The notes beneath the pieces were generated by a model, which was not told the DNA's origin, made no database searches, and saw only the letters and a list, made by a program, of their open reading frames with translations. The position numbers were made by a program, and so were the translations under genes. DNA of 37,415 nucleotides from a virus, in the IMG/VR virus record IMGVR_UViG_3300033149_002163, positions 1 through 37,415 of that record; one strand, 5' to 3'. Of this stretch, positions 29,290-36,439 are shown in pieces (the stretch's first letter is position 1; the number at the start of each line of letters is the position of its first letter).

Positions 29290-30642
29290 TCACATTTCCT
29301 CCATTCCCAGATTATCCAGTAGCCGCTTGTGCATACGCCTTAGCGTTCCAGGTGCGGTGAACGAGCGCAGGTACCAGGCGGGCAGCTCCTCGGCAGGGCT
29401 GTACTGCCGCAGGTACGGCGTGAGGTTGTACTTCTTGCGGAGGGCGCGCACCTTATCGTCAGTCCCCATTGATTTGAGCCGGGTATTGAAAAGGATGGTC
29501 TGTATCAGCCCGTCGCTGTCTTCGGTCGCCCTGTTGATTATTATCTGTTCAAGGTGCGTGTATGCGCTGCTGATTGTCTGGAAGTACACGGCCTGCATGT
29601 TCTCGCCGGTGTAGATGCGCTTTCCCGCCCACTTCCACCATGACTTCTCAATGTTCGCCGGGAGCCATTGACCAGGCGTACACAGTGAAGGCTCGTACGG
29701 TGTGAGCCGCATTACGATGACGACCGGCTTGCCCGTTACGCGGATCTGCGCGACGGTGTCCTTGAAGTCGGTTACGTCTGCGTCGGTTTCGGTCGGGTAT
29801 GAGCCGATGTTGTAGAGGTGTATGATGGTCTTCTTACCCTGCCATCCTTCGCTCAGTAGCTCTACCGCGTCTATGAGGTCTTGATTCTTTATGTGCTTGT
29901 TGAAGGCGAACCGCAGCCGCTCGGAGAACCCGTCGATAGATGATAGGATACCACCCTTGTGTACGTCAGGGTCCCACATCTCGGCCATCTCTTTAAGCGC
30001 AATCTCAGGCTGCGATTTGAGGCCCTTTACGTCGTTGTATAGGCCGACGGCGTTCGGGGTTGATACATACTTGCGTGAGAACGTGTAGTGGCAGAAGTAG
30101 CACCGGTTCGGGCAGCCTATCATCTTCTCAGTTCGGGGGTGGGGCCTGATGTCTAGTTCGTGCGGGTAGAACTCCGGGGCCTGCCGCATCTTTACCGGCG
30201 TTATCTCCGGCAGGTTCATTACATTGTCGAGGGGCGCCGGGTCGCCGTTTACGGCATACTCTAGGATAAGGGGGCCTACCATACCCTCAGCCCGTCCGTA
30301 CACCGCGTAGTCCACGTACGACCGCACCGGCGCCACGTTCTGCATACCGAAGCCGCCCATGATTACCTTGAACGTGCGAGCGCCCGGTTTCCATGTCGGC
30401 TCGGGCATGACGGCGCCTAGGAAATTATAGATGTCCCACTCGCTCGTCAGCGATACCAGTACGATGTCGAACTTGTGCGCTGATTCCGGGGTGCAGAACT
30501 CCATCTCTATGCCGTGGTTGCGCCGCAGATCGTCGATGACCATGTAGGCCCCGACGTTCTCGAAGTAGTCGAACGCCTTTATCGCCTTGCGGGCTCCCTT
30601 CTTTCCCCACTTGAATACGAGGAAGGCAATCCGCTGAGGCAT
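29290..30642 (-). CDS. B12-binding-type radical SAM enzyme
   Basis: The protein is 450 residues from ATG 30642. Residues 1-150 form a Rossmann-type domain with DIVLVSLTSEWD, KVIMGGFGMQNVAPV and VDYAVYGRAEG, the pattern of B12-binding N-terminal domains in class B radical SAM enzymes ('V-x-G-G', then 'V-D-x-x-V-x-G-x-x-E'). No D-x-H-x-x-G cobalamin motif is seen, so cobalamin may be bound base-off or not at all. GCPNRCYFCH (C177, C181, C184) is the C-x3-C-x2-C radical SAM cluster. The rest has TIM-barrel-like strands. Substrate unknown. It is rare cargo for a virus. ATG overlaps the stop of the 53-residue gene (TGATG). Confidence 0.85.
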   Translation of the reverse strand: MPQRIAFLVFKWGKKGARKAIKAFDYFENVGAYMVIDDLRRNHGIEMEFCTPESAHKFDIVLVSLTSEWDIYNFLGAVMPEPTWKPGARTFKVIMGGFGMQNVAPVRSYVDYAVYGRAEGMVGPLILEYAVNGDPAPLDNVMNLPEITPVKMRQAPEFYPHELDIRPHPRTEKMIGCPNRCYFCHYTFSRKYVSTPNAVGLYNDVKGLKSQPEIALKEMAEMWDPDVHKGGILSSIDGFSERLRFAFNKHIKNQDLIDAVELLSEGWQGKKTIIHLYNIGSYPTETDADVTDFKDTVAQIRVTGKPVVIVMRLTPYEPSLCTPGQWLPANIEKSWWKWAGKRIYTGENMQAVYFQTISSAYTHLEQIIINRATEDSDGLIQTILFNTRLKSMGTDDKVRALRKKYNLTPYLRQYSPAEELPAWYLRSFTAPGTLRRMHKRLLDNLGMEEM

Positions 30643-30803
30643 CACAGCACCCGCCCACATTTTGAGCATCCGTGCCCCTTCAATTTGTCCGTAATTATCT
30701 CCTTCGTTTCATCGTCTATGCACCGCTTCGGTCTTCTTATCGTAGCGAACCGGCACGCATGGGGACCGCAGTTAGCGTTGAATGATAAGCATATCCAGCC
30801 CAT
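30642..30803 (-). CDS. Small Cys-containing protein upstream of the radical SAM enzyme
   Basis: The product is 53 residues with six Cys (5, 12, 17, 28, 46, 49), including CGPHACRF and GHGCSKCGRVL, a possible zinc ribbon. AGGTGGTG precedes ATG 30803, and its stop overlaps the radical SAM start, so the two are coupled. With the Cys-rich protein after the enzyme it makes a three-gene set. A basic helix (TIRRPKRC) lies in the middle. Function unknown. Confidence 0.65.
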   Translation of the reverse strand: MGWICLSFNANCGPHACRFATIRRPKRCIDDETKEIITDKLKGHGCSKCGRVL

Positions 30804-30815
30804 CGTCGGCACCAC

Positions 30816-31400
30816 CTACGGCTTGAACTCGGTACCGCACTTAGGGCACGTTACCATGGCACTGATTGAACGATGCGCTGCAACCGGCGTTTCTCCCAGT
30901 TCAAGCTCTCCGGCTTTTATCCGTAGCTCCTTTAAGATGTCGTCCAGGTTGCCGGTTCCGAGTATCTGCAAGTCCTCGGTGTTCGCGGCTGCCTTTGCGC
31001 TTTTCAGCACGGCTGCCAGGTCGATAGTCCAATCACCCGCGATAGCTTGGTTGTTCGCCGTTACCATAGCCAGGTGCGCGGTGTTCTCCTCCCAGTCAAC
31101 TACTCGAACCTCGAACATGCCGCCGTCGGGAGTGGTGAGTACCCTTTTCGTTGATGCCTTGCCGCGCCCCCTCTTGAGCGTGAGCGTTTCCAGCTTGAGC
31201 TTATCGCCGTACCGGCTCCGTAGTTCCTTGACGCGCTGGTGGCCGGTAACGAGTAGGCCGGTGCGACCGTTCCAGGTTATGCCGGAAATGTCGCCGAACA
31301 TATCCATGCTGCGCCCGAGCCCTTCCTGGGATTTCTCGTCTATCTCTCGGGGGTTCACCGGGTCGGGCTTCAAATCGTCGAGCTTGCGTAGTGTCTTCAA
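30816..31400 (-). CDS. ParB-like domain protein with terminal zinc motif (TTG start)
   Basis: The protein is 194 residues from TTG 31400, with GGAGG eight bases before it. Residues 5-60 (DLKPDPVNPREID, EGLGRSMDMFGDISGITWNG, GLLVTGHQRVKEL) match the ParB/sulfiredoxin-type domain: 'N-P-R', 'L-x-x-S-x-x-x-x-G', 'G-H-x-R'. Phage ParB-domain proteins include nucleases, kinase-like ATP-binding proteins and partners of DNA methylases. The terminus CPKCGTEF adds one C-x2-C. No methylase lies beside it. It directly precedes the radical SAM set. Confidence 0.75.
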   Translation of the reverse strand: MKTLRKLDDLKPDPVNPREIDEKSQEGLGRSMDMFGDISGITWNGRTGLLVTGHQRVKELRSRYGDKLKLETLTLKRGRGKASTKRVLTTPDGGMFEVRVVDWEENTAHLAMVTANNQAIAGDWTIDLAAVLKSAKAAANTEDLQILGTGNLDDILKELRIKAGELELGETPVAAHRSISAMVTCPKCGTEFKP

Positions 31401-31413
31401 TCTGCGTACCTCC

Positions 31414-31953
31414 TTAATACTGCCATAGACGGGGTTGGTCCGGGGGTACCTTCGGAGGCTTCCGCGCCTTCTTGATTCTCCGGGTGCGCTCGGCTCGTTC
31501 TTCCGGGGTCAACGGCCGGGCGTTTAAAACCTCGTCCTCAACGGGTGTATTGGTATCATAATTATTAAACTGTTTGGATATTGAACGCGGAAGCGGGAGC
31601 GGGTGCTTTCGCGTTACGATTCTGCCGCACTCTGGACAAAGCCAGTGCTTGCGTTCGACGTATTGGCGGCCGTCCCATTCCTTCTTCTTGACGCGCGCTA
31701 GCTTACGGCCGCCATGCGGGAAGAACGGCGGCGTGCAATGGCACTTGTCCACGTAAAGCTCGTAGCCGCACCGGGTACAAGTGGCGTGCGTAACCTCGAT
31801 GTACCAGGCGCGTTCTAGTTTGCTTGGCTTCTTGCGTACCTTCTTGATAAGCTGAGGTATGAACGTTGCATCGGGGCCGCAGTTCGGACAATCCCCCTGG
31901 TAGTCGTACTCCGTCATTCGTATTGTTATGAACGGCTCCGTAGGCGCGGCCAT
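31414..31953 (-). CDS. Multi-zinc-ribbon protein
   Basis: The product is 179 residues with C-x2-C pairs at 22/25 (CPNCG), 59/62 (CTRCG) and 106/109 (CPECG) and a C-x-C at 71/73 (CHC), giving two probable zinc sites, with a basic Pro-rich tail (RRIKKARKPPKVPPDQPRLW). GAGGTAGCC precedes ATG 31953. Such arrays bind nucleic acid or protein. No further family is recognised. Its stop lies within the binding site of the ParB-like gene. Confidence 0.72.
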   Translation of the reverse strand: MAAPTEPFITIRMTEYDYQGDCPNCGPDATFIPQLIKKVRKKPSKLERAWYIEVTHATCTRCGYELYVDKCHCTPPFFPHGGRKLARVKKKEWDGRQYVERKHWLCPECGRIVTRKHPLPLPRSISKQFNNYDTNTPVEDEVLNARPLTPEERAERTRRIKKARKPPKVPPDQPRLWQY

Positions 31954-31963
31954 GGCTACCTCG

Positions 31964-32341
31964 TTAAACGTCCCTGTTCTTTACGTTAATAATTCGGTCG
32001 GGGATCTCGCTGCGTGCTCTGATAATATTGGCTTCGTATCCCTCTGCTAGCCAGCGGTAAGCCAGCCATTTAGCTGCGCCTAATTGTGCTCCCGACAAAC
32101 CTCCATTCTCGGGCAGTATCTTATCTACCCTCATAATAGCCCCGTCCCCATAGGTGAAGAGAAACGCCTTAATGTCCTCGGGAAGCTCGAACCCGATATA
32201 ATATCTAACGATTTCAACCGTCGCCAATTGTATGCCGTATTCGTATCCATCTCCCATTCCACCGAGTTCTACTGTATCTATCCGTTCTCCGCTATCCCAC
32301 TTCTTTAACATCGCCTCGTTCTGTTCTTGTATTGTATCCAT
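31964..32341 (-). CDS. Hypothetical protein
   Basis: The product is 125 residues from ATG 32341, chosen because GAGGTGAAATC stands directly before it and the TGA in that motif is the stop of the previous small gene. Starting MDTIQEQNEAMLKKWDSGER, it has a central aromatic strand region (VEIVRYYIGFELPEDIKAF) and a helix AAKWLAYRWLAEGYEANI. Not recognised; no membrane segment or metal site. Confidence 0.7.
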   Translation of the reverse strand: MDTIQEQNEAMLKKWDSGERIDTVELGGMGDGYEYGIQLATVEIVRYYIGFELPEDIKAFLFTYGDGAIMRVDKILPENGGLSGAQLGAAKWLAYRWLAEGYEANIIRARSEIPDRIINVKNRDV

Positions 32342-32343
32342 GA

Positions 32344-32477
32344 TTTCACCTCGTAAGGTCTGTGAATCCACGACGCATTTCATTGGCCATACCCTCCATC
32401 CACGAACGATGTGTGGCCATGTTGTACTCGTGTTCTCTCACCATCTCGTCTTCCATAGTTTCACCTCGTAAGGTCTG
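32344..32477. repeat. 19-bp direct repeat at two gene junctions
   Basis: The 19-base sequence TTTCACCTCGTAAGGTCTG occurs at 32344-32362 and 32459-32477. On the coding strand each copy spells the last codons of one gene (D-L-T-R-stop) and the GAGGTGAAA binding site of the next. It marks a duplicated junction on both sides of the 36-residue gene. Confidence 0.85.
32346..32456 (-). CDS. Tiny protein, 36 residues
   Basis: The product begins MEDEMVREHEYNMATHRSWM and ends RRGFTDLTR, a single amphipathic helix by appearance. It is supported by GAGGTGA and four bases before ATG 32456 and by the stop embedded in the next gene's binding site. Its last residues copy those of the 79-residue gene before it (DLTR), because both junctions carry the 19-bp repeat. 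It may have arisen by local duplication. Confidence 0.6.
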   Translation of the reverse strand: MEDEMVREHEYNMATHRSWMEGMANEMRRGFTDLTR

Positions 32478-32700
32478 ACGTATTCTCTTGTAGCTGGACC
32501 ATGGCCGGGCTCGGCTTCATCTCGAACTCTATGTAGGTCTTGACCTGTACCTCTGTCATGGTGCCGTTGAGGCGTGCGATCTCCCCCGTTACCCACTCGA
32601 ACATAGCTAGCTCTCGCATCCCTTCCTTCACTATCCGTTCGCGTTGCTTGCTCAGTTCAACGAGCATGTGGCCCGCGTGCAGTAATGATATTCTGGTCAT
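32461..32700 (-). CDS. Small helical hypothetical protein
   Basis: The product is 79 residues with helices HMLVELSKQRERIVKEGMRE and a later segment VTGEIARLNGTMTEVQVKTY, ending SDLTR. ATG 32700 follows the previous stop by four bases; GGTGAGG lies a little far upstream, and ATG 32667 is an alternative start. Function unknown. Confidence 0.65.
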   Translation of the reverse strand: MTRISLLHAGHMLVELSKQRERIVKEGMRELAMFEWVTGEIARLNGTMTEVQVKTYIEFEMKPSPAMVQLQENTSDLTR

Positions 32701-32704
32701 GTTA

Positions 32705-33334
32705 TCATCGCCTCACCATTTCGGGCGCCGCCGCTACCCATTCGACCAGGTCGGCTGCCTCCACCTTCTCATCGCCCCGCTTCTCGATAGCTTCGAGCGC
32801 CATCTGTAAGGCGTTCTCCGGGTTCCCCCACCCGGCCCGTTCTATCCGTTCGCCCCATACCTCACGCCGTAGTATCTCAAGTACGGTATCCGGGGTGTAC
32901 GTCTTTCGATGCCCGACTACCCGCATGGGTGGGTGAACTCCGGGGGGGTTCCGCTCGGTAATCGCTTCGCGGTAGGTCAAGCATTGTAGTACGAGCTGCG
33001 TTACTTCTTCCATGGCCGGGGTCCAGCCCGTATGTATGGCTAACGCGCCCGCCGCCGCCTTCTCAACCTCAACCGCTCGTATGGCCTCGGCTGCATGTCG
33101 GTAGGCCGTAGCCTCAGCGGTAAGGGCCTGTACGTGCTTGCCGTGGCCGGTGGTTAGGTTTGTGATCTTCGTGTCCTTCTCTTTCGCCAGCCGTTCAAGG
33201 TACTCGGGCCGTTCCCTTCCGACAATATCTAACCCCGCCCTTACGAACTGCGTTAATGATTTGAAGCCCATACTCTCGATAAGCTCCCATTCATCCGGGT
33301 ACAAGGACGCCGTATGTGATGCGGCGCGCCTCAC
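32705..33334 (-). CDS. Ribbon-helix-helix-like/coiled-coil protein (GTG start)
   Basis: The protein is 209 residues from GTG 33334, with GGGAGGGG five bases before it. Residues 9-38 (ASLYPDEWELIESMGFKSLT, QFVRAGLDIVG) resemble a ribbon-helix-helix DNA-binding unit. A coiled coil follows (LERLAKEKDTKITNL, TAYRHAAEAIRAVEVEKAAA), then a helical C-terminal part with two Trp-rich turns. It could be a regulator of this operon. GTG overlaps the stop of the gene before. Confidence 0.6.
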   Translation of the reverse strand: MRRAASHTASLYPDEWELIESMGFKSLTQFVRAGLDIVGRERPEYLERLAKEKDTKITNLTTGHGKHVQALTAEATAYRHAAEAIRAVEVEKAAAGALAIHTGWTPAMEEVTQLVLQCLTYREAITERNPPGVHPPMRVVGHRKTYTPDTVLEILRREVWGERIERAGWGNPENALQMALEAIEKRGDEKVEAADLVEWVAAAPEMVRR

Positions 33335-33525
33335 TTCGACCCCTCCCGTTTCTTTATAGCTGCCAGCTTTCGTTTACACGCGGCGCAGTTATCCTCGCTG
33401 TTGTCGTTCCCAAGTTCGAGGTGCGTTATGGCGAAGCAACCGAACGACCGGCATAGCGACCGGCCATCCTTGAAGTAATGCCACTTCCTAGACGCGCCAA
33501 TCTTACCCCATCCCTCCATGCTCAT
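33331..33525 (-). CDS. Small Cys/His protein, zinc-binding candidate
   Basis: The product is 64 residues from ATG 33525, which overlaps the previous stop (ATGA) and has GGAGG nine bases before. The layout WHYFKDGRSLCRSFGCF, then NCAACKRKL matches small phage and plasmid proteins with 'H-Y-F...G-R-S-L-C' and a final 'C-x2-C-x-R-x-L', probably one zinc ion. Role unknown. Confidence 0.65.
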   Translation of the reverse strand: MSMEGWGKIGASRKWHYFKDGRSLCRSFGCFAITHLELGNDNSEDNCAACKRKLAAIKKREGSK

Positions 33526-33791
33526 GCGAACCGCCCTCCGTAAAAGCTCCCGGATAGTTTCAGGCCGGGTATCACTACGTCCCACTTGAAGTCGCTGCTG
33601 GTACCCACTGATATGTTCAGTTCCTTGGCCTTGTCGAGTTCGTTGTATCGGATTTCGATAGGTCCCCTCTCGCGGCCATGGTCCTTAAACCATAGGTGGG
33701 CTACCACGCTATTGTTCTGTTCGCATTCGCGCCTCACGTCCTCGCTCGGCCAGCTCACTGTCTTAACAAGAGTTCCCTTGATGAATCCCAT
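33522..33791 (-). CDS. Hypothetical beta-rich protein
   Basis: The product is 89 residues beginning MGFIKGTLVKTVSWPSEDV, with strands VVAHLWFKDHG, GPIEIRYNELDKAKEL and DVVIPGLKLSGSFYGGRFA, a small beta barrel by appearance. ATG 33791 lies two bases after the previous stop. No family recognised. Confidence 0.68.
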   Translation of the reverse strand: MGFIKGTLVKTVSWPSEDVRRECEQNNSVVAHLWFKDHGRERGPIEIRYNELDKAKELNISVGTSSDFKWDVVIPGLKLSGSFYGGRFA

Positions 33792-33793
33792 TA

Positions 33794-33925
33794 TCAGCTG
33801 GCCCCCTGTATGAGTTGGTCCACCTTGTTCTCAATCCGCGCTAGGCGGCAGTTCGTACAGTTGCACCCCTCTAGCGGGGGCTCCATCCCATCCTTCACTT
33901 CTTGCGTACCTCCATGTTGGTTCAT
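33794..33925 (-). CDS. Tiny Cys-containing protein, 43 residues
   Basis: The product begins MNQHGGTQEVKDGMEPPLEG, carries CNCTNC (21-26) and ends with a coiled-coil-like helix RLARIENKVDQLIQG. GAGGTGA and four bases precede ATG 33925, the canonical site of this genome. With only three Cys it would need a partner to hold a metal, for example as a dimer. Function unknown. Confidence 0.6.
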   Translation of the reverse strand: MNQHGGTQEVKDGMEPPLEGCNCTNCRLARIENKVDQLIQGAS

Positions 33926-33960
33926 GCTCTCACCTCGATACCGTATCGGTACCTGTCTTC

Positions 33961-34176
33961 TTATCCGTTTTGGACCTCGCGTTCTGTCCTCGAACTTCCC
34001 GCCATCGCCGAGGCCCTAGCGTGTACGGCGGGGTGCTTCCTCCGTATGTGCGCCCTCATACACGGGCGGCAATACGGGCCATCTCCACACTCGCGGCAGT
34101 TGGTGAGGTACTTGGTATTCGTACATGGCTGAGTACCTGCGCCCATCGTATGGTGCTTCTTGCCCTTGCATTTCAT
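33961..34176 (-). CDS. B-box-like small zinc-finger protein
   Basis: The product is 71 residues: MKCKGKKHHTMG, then CTNTKYLTNCRECG, YCRPCMRAHIRRKHP and a short basic tail. The C-x-C-C-C-C-H-H order resembles a B-box or treble-clef zinc finger. ATG 34176 immediately follows the stop of the ASCH gene (TAAATG) without its own binding site, so it depends on coupled translation. Confidence 0.68.
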   Translation of the reverse strand: MKCKGKKHHTMGAGTQPCTNTKYLTNCRECGDGPYCRPCMRAHIRRKHPAVHARASAMAGSSRTEREVQNG

Positions 34177-34653
34177 TTATACCAACCATCCTAACTTTAA
34201 ACTAAATATGCTACAAAGTGAGGTCACCGCGTCGATAATGGCTAGGTCAGTTGTAAACATATCTTCCATACCCCGCCGGACCTGGGCCGGGGGGAACTCG
34301 ATAACCCAATACGACGCATCCAGCTCGTGCCAACCTAGGGTGATATCCCATAGTGGCCGTTCCGGGTCGTGTACGATGCGCTCCCATTGGTCATCTAGCC
34401 ACTTGAAACCCTCGCGAACGTATAACGTTTCAACGTCCTCGCATGAGATGTGTTCGTAGTACGGGGATCTCGTAAGCGTTACCTGCCCCACCCATTCGGC
34501 ACCTGGGAAACGCGCTTGCTTGGACCAGGCCGGAACGATGGCGCCCGCGTGGTACTTGATGGCGTGCGTCGGCGGCCACTCCCGGCGGGTAACGGTCTTC
34601 GCACCGGCTACCAGCGGCGGCGTGGTCCACGCGAACGATAACGGCAGCGGCAT
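34177..34653 (-). CDS. ASCH-domain protein (PUA-like fold)
   Basis: The product is 158 residues. The first segment LPLSFAWTTPPLVAGAKT then VTRREW is the hallmark of phage ASCH proteins ('S-x-x-x-T-x-x-x-x-x-G-x-K-x-x-T-R-R-x-W'), followed by EWVGQVTLTRSPYYEHIS and later WVIEFPPA. ASCH domains bind RNA or modified nucleosides, and some are nucleases or amidohydrolases. Set beside a MazG-like enzyme it suggests work on nucleotides or RNA. ATG overlaps the stop of the 31-residue gene (TAATG). Confidence 0.78.
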   Translation of the reverse strand: MPLPLSFAWTTPPLVAGAKTVTRREWPPTHAIKYHAGAIVPAWSKQARFPGAEWVGQVTLTRSPYYEHISCEDVETLYVREGFKWLDDQWERIVHDPERPLWDITLGWHELDASYWVIEFPPAQVRRGMEDMFTTDLAIIDAVTSLCSIFSLKLGWLV

Positions 34654-34748
34654 TATTCCCCCTCCCGCAACTTCGCTATGGTCCGCTCGAATACCTGTAT
34701 CATGTCATCTGTGGTCAGTCGCCGTACAGCGTCCCCGAACTTAGTCAT
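34653..34748 (-). CDS. Tiny protein, 31 residues
   Basis: The product begins MTKFGDAVRRLTTDDMIQVF and continues to a Glu-rich end. A strong GGAGGTG with four bases to ATG 34748 lies inside the end of the MazG-like gene, and its stop overlaps the next ATG (TAATG). It looks like one amphipathic helix. Function unknown; it may serve mainly to couple translation. Confidence 0.55.
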   Translation of the reverse strand: MTKFGDAVRRLTTDDMIQVFERTIAKLREGE

Positions 34749-35250
34749 CGTCCACCTCCGCAGCCCCGAATCCCCCTAGCGTCATTTGGTCCTCATCATC
34801 GGCGGCCTTGATTGAATTAATTAGGCGCGAGTTATCGGCTACCAAGCCATCCCTATCATCTGATTCCATGTAGGCTCGCGGTTTCCCCTCTCGAAAATCT
34901 ACCCAATGCCACCGGCCGGTATCGTCCTTCATTCTCCAAAGGCCCTCCTTTCGTGGATGTTGATGATAACCATGCTGTACCAATATATCAATCCCGCATC
35001 TTGCCACCGCTCGGCGCTTCGTATCGTTATCAAGTATGAAGCTCGCCAACAATGCAACGTCCACGGCTTCCTCGGTGGCCTTCGTAACGTCGCCCTCCTT
35101 GAGTGCTTGGAGTAGTTCGATTGCCTCATTCCCCATAAGCCCGGCCAGGTCCTTCTCTGGCATCTGCCTCCATGTTAAGCCCTTTTCAGGGTGGTGTCGT
35201 TCATAGGTCTGGCGCATCTTGTCTGCGAACAATCCTACTGGAGTTGTCAT
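34741..35250 (-). CDS. MazG-like NTP pyrophosphohydrolase
   Basis: The product is 169 residues. Residues 41-68 read NEAIELLQALKEGDV then ATEEAVDVALLASF, giving E42-x2-E45 and E61-x2-D64, the metal-binding layout of all-alpha NTP pyrophosphohydrolases (MazG/dUTPase-2 superfamily). These cleave NTP or dNTP to the monophosphate, cleaning the pool or lowering alarmones. The C-terminal 90 residues (WRMKDDTGRWHWVDFREGKP) are an extra unassigned domain with an acidic tail. ATG overlaps the stop of the Spo11-like gene (ATGA). Confidence 0.72.
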   Translation of the reverse strand: MTTPVGLFADKMRQTYERHHPEKGLTWRQMPEKDLAGLMGNEAIELLQALKEGDVTKATEEAVDVALLASFILDNDTKRRAVARCGIDILVQHGYHQHPRKEGLWRMKDDTGRWHWVDFREGKPRAYMESDDRDGLVADNSRLINSIKAADDEDQMTLGGFGAAEVDDD

Positions 35251-36437
35251 TCGTCATCAACCTCAACGCCGTCCATATCTGGCGCCTCTCCATCCTTCCA
35301 CGTTAGGACCAGTACGCCGTCTACGATCTCGTATTTCTCAACGCAGTTATCTATGATGTAATTAAAGGTGTCAGTGGGTAGCCGCATCAATGACATATCA
35401 AACGCGCCAAGTGCTTTTTCCGCACGCCGCCGTAGGGTGCCGTTCGATATGTCCTTCCGCGTATCGTCTATCGTACCGTCATCTTGTAGCTCCTTCGCTT
35501 TTTGCTCGAACTGGTCGGGGATGTCGCCTAGAAATACTGCCTCGAACTGCCACTTAACTAGCATAGGTAGTTCGTTCCAGCTTTGCTCCCGTAACCAGTC
35601 GTATAACTTCTTCTCGGGGCAATGCCGCTCTAGTGCGGCGGCCAATACTTGCCGCCGTCGCTCGCCCCCTACGGCCTGTAATTCGAGCCCGTACGGGCCG
35701 CCTATCCCGTACCTTTCTACCCACTCATTATCATAGTCGCACTTGACCGGTATTGGGAACTTCAAAACATCAAGGCGCCCCGTTTCTACGTCACGAGGTA
35801 GGATACCAACGCGCTCGCTTTCAATGTCCATGCCGAGCTGTTCCATCCGGCGGCATAGGTCCTCGAATATCTTGAACCCGAAGGCGTCGTAATCGGTCAT
35901 ACCCAATACAAGGAAGCGGGTATCGAGTAGGTCTACTCCCTCTATTTCAAGTAGACCTATCAACTTTTCGAGTAGCGCAGTTGCCTCGAACCCGCTGCCC
36001 TCTATCATCCATATACGATAGGCATCTGCCACGGCCTGTATCTTGTTGAAGCTCGCGTGGTCTTCAACGAATACAATTACTTCCTCGAAGGGGCCATTGG
36101 CATCTACATGGTTTCGGGTATCATCCACTATCCCGAGATCGGAGTATCTAAGTTCTCCGTCAAGTACCATCTCGGATAGTACCGCCGAAAGGGCCTGTGA
36201 TGCCTTACGGTTCCACCATCCCGCACGCTTCGACTTTTCCGGCTCGAAGCGGAGCAATGGTATCTTAACCACCTCGTACCAAAACTCCCGAAGGGTTCTG
36301 TCTTCACTCGGCGCACCTGCCGCGTTCTCGTTCAAGATAATGGCTTTCAGAAATGCGGTGCGGCTTGGGAACTGTTCTTGCAGTTCCGCAGTATCCCACG
36401 TATGGAAATCTTCGCTCCCATCTTCTAGTTCTCTCAT
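35247..36437 (-). CDS. Spo11/topoisomerase VI A-like protein (Mini-A-like)
   Basis: The protein is 396 residues. TLREFWYEVV (48-57) is the counterpart of the catalytic-tyrosine motif of Top6A/Spo11, with Y54 the candidate nucleophile, followed by an LSEMVLDGELRYSDLGI wing region. The Toprim part has VIVFVEDHASF (E125), then MIEGSGF, and LGMTDYDAFGFKI (D182, D184), then GGPYGLELQAV. Toprim and tyrosine together identify the type IIB topoisomerase A-subunit fold. No B subunit (ATPase) is in the genome, as in orphan 'Mini-A' proteins of mobile elements. It could nick or break viral DNA for replication or recombination. AGGAGG precedes ATG 36437. Confidence 0.75.
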   Translation of the reverse strand: MRELEDGSEDFHTWDTAELQEQFPSRTAFLKAIILNENAAGAPSEDRTLREFWYEVVKIPLLRFEPEKSKRAGWWNRKASQALSAVLSEMVLDGELRYSDLGIVDDTRNHVDANGPFEEVIVFVEDHASFNKIQAVADAYRIWMIEGSGFEATALLEKLIGLLEIEGVDLLDTRFLVLGMTDYDAFGFKIFEDLCRRMEQLGMDIESERVGILPRDVETGRLDVLKFPIPVKCDYDNEWVERYGIGGPYGLELQAVGGERRRQVLAAALERHCPEKKLYDWLREQSWNELPMLVKWQFEAVFLGDIPDQFEQKAKELQDDGTIDDTRKDISNGTLRRRAEKALGAFDMSLMRLPTDTFNYIIDNCVEKYEIVDGVLVLTWKDGEAPDMDGVEVDDE

Positions 36438-36439
36438 TG

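Noticed and set aside
28329-29360. Long plus-strand open frame of 343 codons
   Set aside because: It is antisense to three well-supported minus genes and its His/Leu/Arg-rich translation is typical of a shadow frame.
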